64,000 nucleotides of DNA from NCBI GenBank assembly GCA_033439685.1, contig JAUEDM010000009.1:310001-374000 (forward strand), read 5' to 3'. Under the pieces are notes generated by a model. That model was not told the origin of the DNA. It saw nothing but the letters and a program-made list of their open reading frames with translations, and searched no databases. Origin of the DNA: Apodospora peruviana (lineage: Eukaryota > Ascomycota > Sordariomycetes > Sordariales > Lasiosphaeriaceae). Each line of letters opens with the position of its first letter. Within the stretch, counting starts at the first letter, position 1. Shown here piece by piece: positions 44,428 to 55,055 of the stretch. The position numbers and the translations under genes were made by a program.

Positions 44428-45273
44428 ATGTCCGGCAGTTCTTCCGGCAAGGGCTTGGGCCGCGGTACTAAAAAGGGCAGCAATTCGCTCCGGCTGCCCA
44501 AGTTGGTTGTACCACCTCAGGAACTTGAACCCGGCAGTTCTTCTCCCAGCACTCCGTCGAGTCCACCACTTAAACTGGGAAGAGTTGTCTGCCTCCATAT
44601 CACAGCCTCCACCTTCGAGAGCTTCGAGATTCAGTGTGCGAATTCCGACAAGTTCTCGGAACTGGGCTCCGACGACCTCTATATTTGGACCATCAGAAGA
44701 CTGGACATTCTCAGGGGGGCCGACCCATCGGTTATTAGCTCGGACATGCTCGGAAAGACGCTCGACCATCTCGGGGAGATGAATCTTCTCAACAAGCGGG
44801 TTTTACGCCACGAACGCGAGCTAGCCATCGTCCTCCTCTCGGGCTTGCAAGCGACCATCGAATCCATGATACAACGCCAACAACCGCTGCTCCTGTCGGA
44901 CGACATCGCGCTCCTAATCAGGATGTTCGATGAACTCTGGATTCCCGAGTCGGAAATCGCATTCCTTGCACACATCTGTTCTCCGTTCCAGGAGGATAAC
45001 CAGTTGAAGAAGCTCTTCCTGGGACCGCGCCTCACGCCTGCAATTCCACTGCGCGTCAGAATCTTGCCGAGCAACAGCTGGAACTCGATAGCTTCGGCTA
45101 GTCAGAGCGACGATGACGTGATTGTTTACAGGCACGCAAGCAGCGAGGAATTGGATGTGTGGTGGGGGAAATTCGCTGACGGTGGCGAGCATGCTGCGTT
45201 GAGACCCGCCTCCCGATACTGGAGAGGCCATGGTTCTACGGCGGTGCCAGAACCAGTTTACCTCTTTTCTTGA
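44428..45273 (+). CDS. Paralogue B, intact member of the unrecognised 'FDELWIPE' family
   Basis: A single exon encodes 281 aa from ATG 44428 (MSGSSSGKGLGRGTKK). The N-terminus is basic and Gly/Ser/Pro-rich (about residues 1-55). A folded region then begins LGRVVCLHITASTF and FEIQCANSDKF, followed by YIWTIRRLDIL and a helical stretch (AIVLLSGLQATIESM). The most conserved blocks with paralogue A are IRMFDELWIPESEI, KKLFLGPRLTPAIPLRV and the C-terminal VPEPVYLFS. There is no signal peptide, membrane helix or catalytic motif that I know. It sits alone between two repeat arrays and next to ankyrin-like remnants. I cannot assign a function; recognition or defence is only a guess from context. Confidence 0.7.
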   Translation: MSGSSSGKGLGRGTKKGSNSLRLPKLVVPPQELEPGSSSPSTPSSPPLKLGRVVCLHITASTFESFEIQCANSDKFSELGSDDLYIWTIRRLDILRGADPSVISSDMLGKTLDHLGEMNLLNKRVLRHERELAIVLLSGLQATIESMIQRQQPLLLSDDIALLIRMFDELWIPESEIAFLAHICSPFQEDNQLKKLFLGPRLTPAIPLRVRILPSNSWNSIASASQSDDDVIVYRHASSEELDVWWGKFADGGEHAALRPASRYWRGHGSTAVPEPVYLFS

Positions 45274-45329
45274 CTGGGGCTTCTCGGAGGAATCATGGTC
45301 TCAGGTCCTTCGGGAGAGGGAAAGGTGGG

Positions 45330-45840
45330 AAGGGATATTACCTCGGTGAGCAAGGGCTTTGTAGACACGTTGTTCTTTTTTTCATGGTTTTCTCCCAGTC
45401 TATTCGTTGCTCCTTGTTTTTCCTGTTTTGTTCCTCGGAGGAATGGCTGGGCCTTTTAACAGGATCCAGTGAGTAGGACAACGGATAAACTTGCTGAGCA
45501 ACGGCTTTTGGCATCGATATCTCGGAGTTTATTTCTTTTCTTTTCCTTTTCCATGAATTAGTTTATCTTTTTATCTTCTTCGGTTGTTTCTCGGAGGAAT
45601 ACTTTGCTGAGCTTTTAACAGGCACTAGTGGGACGACGGTTAACTCGCTGAGCGAGTGGTTTTAGCGTTTATATCTTGACTTTTTCTCTTTTGATTTTCC
45701 ATGAATTAGTTTCTCTCTTTATCATTTTAGTTTGTTTTTCGGAGAGATGGCTGGCTGGCCCTTTAACAGGGATCAGTGGTACTAGGGATTGACTCGCTGA
45801 GCGAGGGTTTGTTGGGATCGTTATTTTCCCTTCTTTCTGC
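45330..45840 (+). repeat. Four about 150-bp tandem units downstream of gene B
   Basis: Units start near 45344, 45495, 45650 and 45796 with (G/C)TGAGCAAGGGC-like text. Each then has a pyrimidine tract (often CCATGAATTAG within it), a CTCGGAGGAA-like box and CTTTTAACAG. Each unit therefore begins like a 5' splice site and contains a 3'-splice-like CTTTTAACAG about 110 bp later. The first unit keeps GTGAGC; later ones have CTGAGC. Homologous units flank paralogue A at 38.1-38.4 kb. Confidence 0.75.
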
Positions 45841-45879
45841 CCCCTATCCCGCATTATTTTGTTAGTCTTTTCTTTTTGG

Positions 45880-47240
45880 TAGCTAGCCTGGACAACATCT
45901 CATCCAGCCTTTCTACGTCATTTAACGAGCGTGAAACTCTGCAGAGTTTTGATCTCGTAATCTCCCACCGACGGTACGTCACCAATGAAAGCAATTTGCT
46001 GAACTCGGTAGTTGTTATCGAACTTAATATCTGTGTTGACGTCGAGAAGGGACATAAGGCTTGCTTTCAATCTTGATATCGAAGAAGGACGTTAACAATG
46101 CTAATTGCTGCCTCGGCTGTTGGCTCGCGAGTTTCAATCTAATAACTTCCCGCTGATACTAGTTGTACACCATTGATGAAAGCAAATTGGTAAGCGCGGT
46201 AATTGTTGTCGTATGTTAATGACAAATGTCGCATTGAAAACCTCGTGCCAAGAGGGTCATAAGTATTTGTTTTTAGTCCCGATGATAGCCTTAACTATGT
46301 GGAAGTTAGCACAGACATTTTTAAGAATGAAGAGATCAGAGTCCCTCTCATGATGATCATGGGCCCCGTGAATCATGGCCACCTACGGCTCTTGGACAGA
46401 CAAGGCCAAATGCCGCCCAGACAGTGCGCTTTGCGAGCTTTGATCTTATTATGCTATATGGATGGTGCGCCACTGGTAAAGCAGATTGGTAAACTCGGTA
46501 ATTGTATCGAATGGCAATGAATAATATGGCATCAGAAACTCGTCATGAGGGGGTCTATGGGCTTGCTTTCAATCATAATCATGTCTTGTGCAGAAGTTGG
46601 TTAGTAACGGCAATTCTTGCCGACTGCCATGTCTCACAAAGAGGTTCTGACCAAAAGAGAAGAGAAGATGAGAACCCCGGGAATGCAACGGCAATTCTTC
46701 TCTGCCACCATGAATGGCCAAGAGAAAGAAGAGATTACAGATGGACACACTACTCTTGGACAAGGCCAGCTGCCGCCCCGGCTGTATGCTCCGCGACTTT
46801 GGATTTTATAATCTCCCATCCATCGTAATGTCAGCCGTGTGCAGATTTTAGCACCGGCAAGTTGTGATCCTTGCCAATCACCATGTCTGGTGAAAGAAGA
46901 AGAGATCAGAGTCCATCTGATGATTCTCAAGAACACCGTGGGTTATGGACACCTACGGCTCTTGAAACCAGGCCAGCTGCATCCCCGGTTCCCCGGCTGT
47001 ATGCTCCGCGAGGTTTGATCTTATAATTTGCCACTGACCATGCGTTACAATGTTTGTTGAATTCGGCCGTTGACGTCCAATGCTCGTCGGAAGTTAGTAA
47101 GGGCAATACTTGCCGACCACCACCATATCCGGCCAAAGAGGAAGAAGAGATCAAACTCCATCTCATCAATATTCACCGCAAAGCACCATGAATCATGGAC
47201 ACCTACGGGTCCTGGTTGATCGTACGCAAGCTTCTGGCGG
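45880..47240 (+). repeat. Degenerate tandem repeat array, right block
   Basis: Same modules as the left block. CGGCTGTATGCTCCGCGA-like text occurs near 45930, 46105, 46425, 46775 and 46995. TGCCGACCACCATGTCTGGC-like text with a following GAAGAAGAGATCAGAG and CATGGACACCTACGGCTCTTGG occurs near 46340, 46640, 46870 and 47115. Period is roughly 200-350 bp. No coding potential is seen. Confidence 0.7.
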
Positions 47241-47364
47241 CCAATGGCACGGGCATAAGAACAAGCGTGTCCCTCGCATTCCTAAATGTCTGGAGCTTGT
47301 CTTCTCAGGCTCTGAACAACCTGTACTGCCAATCTCGCCGGTAGCAATCGACTTCACACCAGCT

Positions 47365-47770
47365 ATCCAGTGCCTTTTTCCTGGTTTGAACAGTTACCTT
47401 TTGCCTCTCGTACTCTCTATCCACCATCCGCACTTTCCTGACATCTACCGACATCGACTCCTCTATCTTTCTCCCTCCTCGACGACTGGAGAGAACACCA
47501 TCACCCTATCCGGTGCCTTTTTGCTCTTTTTGACCAGTTACCTTCTGCCTTTCGTACTCTCTACCCACCATCCGCACTTTCCTTGACGTCGTCTACAAAC
47601 ATCGACTCCTCTATCATTCTCCATTCTCGACGACTGGACAGAACACCATCACCATGTCTCAGCATAGAGGCCATGGTGCTCGGCGTGGAGCCCGTGCTCA
47701 GCCCCGAGACTACGGTGCTCAGGAAGAAGACTACCATAAGCTTCAGGTTCTTCTGCCTGTAATCTAGCTT
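47365..47770 (+). pseudogene. Truncated third paralogue: duplicated promoter plus about 37 codons
   Basis: The promoter/leader sequence (CAGTTACCTT, CGTACTCTCTATCCACCATCCGCACTTTCC, then ACGACTGGAGAGAACACCATCACC) is present twice in tandem (about 47375-47500 and 47500-47652). It resembles the leader of gene B near 44290-44390. It leads to ATG 47654 (MSQHRGHGARRGARAQPRDY), a Gly/Arg-rich start like those of A and B, which stops at 47767. It looks like the 5' end of another family member whose body is lost. Confidence 0.5.
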
Positions 47771-48333
47771 CTTTGCAAATTGTCTTCCGATTTTGGCCGC
47801 TTCCAAGGTGTCTCATTAATGACTTTAATCCCACACCCACCCTGTAATGGTGGTGTGCCAAAACGGTATTGACTGATGATGTTAGGAGCAAACGGTGGCT
47901 CGAGCTAAACTGTTGGCTAAATTATAACGAACCCAATGGTCCGTGCGCTTCTAACAATCATATTCCTATTGCCCCAAATATTAGCGCCGCTGTTTTTAGT
48001 TTCTGAAAAATAAATTCCCGATTCTTTTCGCAACCGCCACTTGTTTCCGCCACCTATTGCCACCACGGTCAATTTTCATGGCTGGTACAATTTAAACAAT
48101 TTTAGCAAGATACTTCGAAGTGGCAAACATCTTACACCGCCGCCTTCCTAACTGCCCTTGCAGTGCCCCTTTATCGGACACACAAGCTAAAGCCTGAAAT
48201 GGTCATTGCATCACTCAAGATCTAACAAGAGCTAAGGGGTCGATGAGTTGTGCCAACTCGGCCTAGATTCCCCAATACGTTGCCCACCTCAATTATTACA
48301 TAAATCTCAGCGCAAATAGCTACTGACAGCGAA
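47771..48333. other. intergenic spacer
   Basis: AT-rich sequence without a supported gene, between the truncated paralogue and the TPR-HET gene. Confidence 0.4.
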
Positions 48334-51264
48334 ATGGCGCCACCAAAACAAGACAACTCCGAGTCGGACAGCGAAATGGAGTCATCAGAAGAAGACAGCT
48401 CGGACACCAATCAGTTGATCTTGCTTCAAGGATTCTTTGAGGAGATGAGACAAACTCACGGCGAGGACCATCCCGACACACTCGCGACGATGCGGGCCCT
48501 GGCCTTCGCACTTGGCAAAACCGAGGATTATGAAGAACACAAATCCTTTTTCTACCGGTTACTTGAAAGCCAGAAGCGAGTGTTTGGATAGAATGACTGG
48601 AGAGTCTTGGAGACGCTGGAAAAGTTGTGTCTCAACTTTGCTGAAGCTGGGGCTTTACCAAGAGGGAGAGCTAGCAGCATGGGAGTTGCTGGAATTAACT
48701 AAGGCGTCCGACGACCAATCTAGGATGCACAAAATTCTGGCCAACCTTGCGCATGCTCTAGGGCAGCAGGGCAAGAGCAGAGAAGAGACTCAGATCTTAA
48801 AAGGGCTCTTGGCGTGGGAGATAGCCATCCTTGGTCCAGACCACGATGACGTGTACGCTACCATGGCACGGGCCGCGAGGCTGCAGATTGATAAAGAGAA
48901 CATGCCACAGGCTGCTCTGTTATATCGAACCATGTGGGATTGGAAGAAGAGAGTGGTGGGCGAAGATCACGTCGATACGGTTTCGATCTTAGCCTTACTC
49001 GAGGCTATGCTCTGGCATTCCCACGGACGGGATCAAGCGGTTCGTTTGTCTCAGACCGTGTTTGATGTACGCAAACGAGTCCTCGGAGACATGCACCACG
49101 ACACGGTCAGAGCTAGGGAGACTCTGAATCGCGATAGAAATCGAGCCCCCCGGTGTGGCGGCGCCTGCTTTCCCATCCGACCTCGGTAACGAGGATGGGA
49201 TCGAGCGAGCGGGAGGCACATCAAGGAGCCCCGCGGTGTTAGGAGATTCGAACTCCGATTTGCAAGGTTCAGGTGTTGACCTGACTGGCGAGGCGGAGAA
49301 GAACGTACTGCAACGGAGACACGCGACAGGTTGGAGGAACGGATGCAAGCCGTAGCCGAGATGAGTCTATCTTTCGACTCGGCCAAACATGATGGCTCCA
49401 CCCGCATGGACGTCTTTGATTACGATATGCCAGCCATAATTTCGTGGATATCGCGGGCGTCACGAGCTAAGTTGATGGAAGGTCATATCGCCTCTCAGCC
49501 AACATTCGTACTTGAGGGGCCGAGTCCGCCAGGAACTTGTTGATATTCACCTCGTCAGAACGTGGGTGCACCATTGCGATTCCAATCACGGCAAGGCTTG
49601 TAAGCCCGCCAAGTCAGAAGACAGCTATTGGATGCCGAGTTGGGTGATTGATGTCCAAACAAGAACGCTAGTTCCAGGAAAAGAAACCGGCAGAGAAGGG
49701 GCCGCCGTCCACTACGCTGCTCTGAGTTATGTCTGGGGGCCTAGAGATGTACCGCAGCTGAAGCACACGATTAAAGATAAAGATGCCCTCGCTGGGCGCC
49801 TAAAGAATGTTGGAGGTCTCGCCGACCATTGGGGGGATATTCCCAACACACTCAGAGATGCCATGACCCTGTGCCAAGAGATTGGCATCCCTTACCTGTG
49901 GGTGGATGCCGTTTATCTTGAGCAGGACAACATCACCAAGGTCGATCTGGATTCGATGGGCAGGGTTTACCGGCGCGCGTACCTGACCATCGTCGCTGCC
50001 GCTGGCGAGGACTCTTGGGCAGGTCTTCCGGGAGTCCAGCGCCAGCCGCGGGTCCATCGAGGAGGCTCCATCACCGAGAAAATTGATGACATTTCCATCG
50101 GGTTGTATGCCGGACCATGTCAAAAGATCATCCAAGACAGTAAGTGGAATACCAGAGCTTGGACTTTTCAGGAGATGATATTTTCCAGGCGGCTCTTGAT
50201 ATTCACCAAAGACGAAGTCGTGTACGAGTGCGACTCAGACGTGCTCTGGCGTGAAACAGTCTTCTCCGAGCACCCAGACTTACCCTCAAGGAGTTTTTTG
50301 ATTCCATCAACCAGTTCGACCACAAAACCACAGCTCCCCTCCCTCACTGGATACGCCGAGAAGGGTTACGATGCTTATAATCAGTATATACAGATTCTGA
50401 AGCTGTATACGAGGCGACAAATGACCGACTCTTCAGATGTCTTGAACGCTGTACAGGGCATCCTTGCCGAGATCGAGGAAGCGACATCGCAGCCATTTTC
50501 TTACGGTATCCCCTTGATATTCGCTTATCACTATCTGTTATTCGACATTATCGGCTATTGCGATGACCTTCGCAGGCCCAAATTTCCCAGCTGGAGCTGG
50601 TGTGGCTGGCAGAATATCAGCGTGGTCGAAGAACCGAGCTCACCAGGTCTACTCTTTTATGAACTACTTTGCGATGTCTTGGTTCAAGCCTACAACTGTT
50701 CTTTACCAGTGGGACCCTCCAGTTGACCAGACGGAAAACACCACCGGTCCTTATACCTTCATCGCCATCGAAGGAGAGGGTCTCCAGGTTGAGCCCCCTT
50801 ATCGCCATGTTGACGCCACCGACAAAGCAGAGGGCTGGGCTCGAGAAGTGCACAACATGCTCGTGTTTTCCGCTGAGACGGTGCGTCTCGCCATCTCTGC
50901 TGAAGGCGAGCAGGTCCGCTGGGATCCCAACACTCGTCGCTATACCATCGTCTCGCCTGAGTTCGACTTAAAGTGTCTCGATCTGAATAAGTTATGGAGG
51001 GAGAGACAAGGTGATGCCGTCGAGTTGGTGGCTCTTGCGGAAGCCAAGGCCTTTGAGCACGATGACTTTCGATTTGGCGACGATGATACAGGTAGGTGTT
51101 TCCCTAGGGTAGGTTGGGCCGACCACCCTTTTGCGCTGGTCGCTGCTTTGGTGGTGGAAATGGACACCATGACTGGTATATCGCGGCGTTTGGGTCTGTG
51201 CAAGATAGGGAAGGAACATTGGGATCGGGCGGACAAGACTTTGCGGACCGTCTATTTGTGCTGA
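48334..51264 (+). pseudogene. TPR-then-HET gene, broken
   Basis: The N-terminal part has tetratricopeptide repeats of the kinesin-light-chain type (HGEDHPDTLATMRALAFALG; LGPDHDDVYATMARAARLQ; GEDHVDTVSILALLEAM; LGDMHHDTVRARETL). The HET domain follows: AALSYVWG, NTLRDAMTLCQEIGIPYLWV, MGRVYRRAYLTIVAAAGED and WTFQEMIFSRRLLIF, then FPSWSWCGWQ and a late segment ending RTVYLC. Breaks are TAG at 48589-48591 and frame changes near 48640, 49130, 49340, 49525 and 50640. The 49512-50630 block encodes the whole HET domain in one frame. In most HET proteins, other modules lie after the HET domain, so TPR before HET is unusual if this was one gene; two adjacent genes is the alternative. Confidence 0.7.
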
Positions 51265-51519
51265 AGTAGTAACAGGGACATAGGGCAGTGTGCAGAATAG
51301 AGCAGTGCTCTTACTGGTCGGATCAGTTGCTAGTCTATGTGTTCTGCCCAGACTTGACGATTCTATTCTGGGGTAGGTAATTATGGAATAAAGTGGGTTA
51401 ACCACCCCAACTAACCCTTATTGTGTAACGTGTTGCCTACCTAAGGACCTAGCAAGGTAGGTAGGTAGTAATCAGTGGTTCCTTATCCCGTACCTCTGAG
51501 ATCTGCCTGTGGCGCAGCA

Positions 51520-53690
51520 ACAACTTGACTTTTCCACCTGCCAAACCATGGAAGGCGCCTGGGGAAGACGACCTACCGGCAATGGTATGGAAACAGCTCT
51601 GGCCAGCAGTGAAGGACAGAGTGCTCTACTTGTTCCAGACCTCGCTTCGAGATGGCGACATTCCTAGCCAGTGGAGGAACGCCAAGATTATTCCACTGAA
51701 AAAGCCAGGGAAGAGTGACTATACTCTGGCCAAATCGTGGAAACCCATCTCCTTGCTCTCTACGCTAGGCAAGGTGCTGGAGGCAGTCGTTGCGGAACGC
51801 ATATCATATGCCTTGGAGACTTTTGGTCTTCTACCTGCTAACCACTTTGGGGCTAGAAAGAGACGTTCAACCGAACAGGCCCTCTTCTTGTTGCAAGAAC
51901 AGATCTACAAAGCGTAGAGGTGCAGGACAGTACTCAGCCTGATTAGATTTGACATTAAAGGGGCATATAACGTGGTCTTCAAGGACAGGCTCCTTCAGAG
52001 ACTTCGATCAAGAAGTATACCAGAAATCCTGGTTAGGTGGATTGATGCCTTCTGTTCTAGGCGTCCAGCGACCATTGTCGTAAACGGACTTACGTCTGAA
52101 AGGCAAGAGTTGCCTCAGGCAGGTCTCCCGCAAGGATCGCCGCTGTCTCCAATATTGCTCCTCTTCTTCAACGCAGATCTAGTTCAACACAAAATTGACG
52201 CGAATGGAGGGGCAATAGCCTTTATTGACGGTTACACAGCCTGGGTGACAGGTCCTTCAGCAGAATCCAACCGCGCAGGCATCCAAGCTATTATAGAAAT
52301 AGCCCTAGATTGGGAACGTCGGAGTGGTGCCCAGTTCGAAGGCGAAAAGTCAGCTATCATACACTTTACCAGGACCAAGGCACGATCTTCCGAGGCTCCG
52401 TATACTATCAAAGGAGAGATAGTCAAACCCAAAGACAATGCAAAGATCCTGGGAGTTATTATGGACTGCGAACTCCGCTATAAGCAGCATATGGCCAGGA
52501 CAGCAGCCAAGGGGCTTGCAGCGGCCTTAGTTTTGAAGAGATTGAAGATGCTCTCTCCACGGACAGCGAGACAGCTATTCACGGCGACGGTCGCCCCTGT
52601 CATGGACTACGCTGCAAAAGTCTGGATGCACGCGTGCGGGGAAAAAGCGCTGAGTTGGCTGAACAGGGCACAGAAGATCGGGGCTCTGGCTATCACAGGG
52701 GCTTTTCGAACAGTAGCAACGGCTGTGGCAGAAGCGGAAGCCAGCATTCCCTCGATACGAGAACGTAATGCCCAGGGGGCAGCTAGATTATGGATCAATA
52801 CCCATACACTGCACGGGACATTGGGAGCCACGTCTACAGATAAGATATGAACAAGACCGGAAGAAAGCAGCCGAAGCAGTGAGCAAAGCAACAGGCATTG
52901 TGATCGCTACTGGCGTGTCTGTAAAGAGAGGCATGGTTGGTATGGGCAGCAGTGTACGGGACACCCTCTTCCATAGGACGGATGAAGCAGCGACAAAACA
53001 GGCGGTAACCATTGGAACAAGGGAAGAGCAGAATCCGTATACCGCAGAATTACTGGCTATAGCAACGGCGTTGCAGAACGTGTCACCGACCGTCTGTCAC
53101 AGACATATCACAATTTTCACAAGGAACCAATCGGCACTGAGAGCAATTGGTCAACCGCAGCAGCAGTCAGGTCAAGCCATGATACGACAAATATACGAGT
53201 CGACCAAACTGCTGAACCAAAGAGGTAACTCAGTGGTCTTCCAGTGGGCACCAACAGACAGTGACTTTTCACCGGGATCTGAAGCAAAAGCAGCAGCACA
53301 AAGGGCAACGAAGCGAGGGCATGCACCATACCACCACGCACAGCAGGCCAAGTCAACTGCGATTAGACTAGCAACAGCCAGGCAAAAGCGGACAAAGCTC
53401 CCGGAAGGGGTGGGCGCTCTCGGAAGGGGTGGGCGCTCTCGGAAGGGGTGGGCAAGTTCTCAAAGACCATCGATGTGGCGCTCCCGGGCAGACACACTCA
53501 CGACCTATACGACAAGCTGAAGCGAGAAGAGGCCTGTGTACTGGCACGACTCCGGACAGGTATGGCGAGATTGAATGGGGACAATGGCCCTGGAGGATGC
53601 GTGGCCAGAAAGGGACTAGAGCTTACCTGGTCGTTGTATGGAGTTCTCCCGTTGGAGTTTAAGCTCGGCCGACCAGGTTGAAGGGTATTC
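51520..53690 (+). mobile_element. Non-LTR (LINE) retrotransposon remnant: reverse transcriptase and RNase H
   Basis: The reverse transcriptase starts abruptly at KAPGEDDLPAMVWKQL (conserved block 1), then PSQWRNAKIIPLKKPGK, SWKPISLLSTLGKVLE and RRSTEQALFLL to an in-frame stop at 51917. The next frame (51972-52850) has LPQAGLPQGSPLSPIL, the active-site block FIDGYTAW (usually with two Asp, FxDD), and the thumb. RNase H follows (NPYTAELLAIATAL, ITIFTRNQSALRAI), and a shifted piece (LPGRHTHDLYDKL) that normally precedes a Cys-rich end. ORF1, the endonuclease and the 3' end are missing. It is 5'-truncated and inactive. The RNase H places it in a Tad1/I-like group by inference. Confidence 0.88.
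53404..53456 (+). repeat. 18-bp minisatellite in the LINE remnant
   Basis: The unit GGAAGGGGTGGGCGCTCTC occurs nearly three times in tandem. Confidence 0.8.
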
Positions 53691-53699
53691 TGCAAAAGG

Positions 53700-54541
53700 C
53701 ATGTATTTGCTGCTGGTCCTCCAGTGAACAGATGCGATCTCCAACTCGAGGAACAGAGGCGATCATCGGATCTCCTGCTCGGTCCGAATAGAGGGCGATC
53801 TCCCGACCGGGTACACGATATGGGTGTGAGGCTTGCCGCAATGGCCGATATCATTGCTTAGTCTTTTGAAAAGGACACTATTCGGGGTCATGCTGCTTTT
53901 TGTCTGCAAGGCGTCGGAGGACGTGTTCGAATGCCATTCTCTAACCCATTTGAAAGGGGTTCACAAATGCTGGCGCTAAGGTACACTTGTAAAAAGAGCT
54001 GCATGGCACTTCCACTTATATTTGCTATATCGGAAATGCCTCATACAGCCCCGAAACCATTATAAATGTCTAGCAGCTGCATTGTCCCTTTAGCAAGCCT
54101 AACCAATGAGATTGAGTTGTTCTTGCAAGCCTCACACCCATACGACATCTGGTTCCCCGCACGGAAAGCCCATTTTCAGCTGCCGTTAACAACCATCGTC
54201 CATATTGAGTAGTCTCGATCCTCACCGGCATCACGAGCCAGAACGCCACCGGTTTGCGGTCGGTCTCGTATCTGTGAAGTGTCTGCTGGCACTGAGATTA
54301 TTCGAGAAAACCCCCTTGGCGCGCAATAATTCAACAAGATGTCGTCAACAGCCATATAACTCTGGCTAGCCATAGACCTCAATAGACGGCGAGGAAAAGA
54401 GATATAAGACTCGACCAAGTCCACCTTTCCTCCACAACTTCACCTCGTACATCGAAGCCAGACAACACCAATACAACCTCAAACTGAACCCCCTTGCCAG
54501 CCTACCTAGCTCCTTCAAAATCAACCCCAACAACAACAAAA
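53700..54541. other. spacer and CAP-gene leader
   Basis: This is the 3' border of the LINE and the promoter of the CAP gene. A TATA-like GATATAAGA lies near 54400 and an AC-rich leader precedes the ATG. No other gene is seen. Confidence 0.4.
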
Positions 54542-55055
54542 ATGACATCTCAAGCCATATCTCAAGCCATCGACGCCCACAACGCCGGTACGCCATCAAT
54601 CCCCATCCCCCACCCCAAGCCTCCATACTAACACCGCCCTCTGTCCACCAGCCCGCACCGCCGCCCCGGGGGGCGACCGCCCCGCTCTGACCTGGTCCGC
54701 CGACCTCGCGGCCCACGCCCAGGAATGGGTCAACCACCTCGCCGAGATCGACAAGCTCCAACACGCCGACGACATCGACGAGGGCGAAAACATATTCGCC
54801 TCCTCGGCGAGCGTCGTCACCTTCACCGACGCCGTCAACGCCTGGGTGTCGGAGCGCGCCAACTACAACGGCGAAAAGATTGGCGAGACGCCCGCGGGTG
54901 TCGCGGTCGGACACTACACGCAGGTGGTGTGGCCCGACACGACCCAGGTGGGCATGGCCATGGCCAAGGGCGCGACCTATACGTATATCGTGGGGAGGTA
55001 TTCCCCGCAGGGCAACTGGGAGGGCGAGACTGCGTGGCGGGCTGCCTCCTCTTAG
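54542..55055 (+). CDS. CAP-superfamily (SCP/PR-1-like) protein without signal peptide
   Basis: The exons are 54542-54587 and 54652-55055 (intron donor GTACGC, branch ACTAAC, acceptor CACCAG), giving 149 aa. The CAP fold is recognised by HNAARTAAPGGDRPALTWS, LAAHAQEWVNHLA, GENIF, the signature GHYTQVVWPDTTQVGMA, and YIVGRYSPQGNWEG. The His in GHYTQ and the His of the N-terminal HNA region are the usual cavity residues. There is no signal peptide, unlike most fungal PRY/PR-1 proteins. This resembles the intracellular GAPR-1/GLIPR2 type, which associates with membranes and binds lipids. The length fits a bare CAP domain. Confidence 0.9.
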
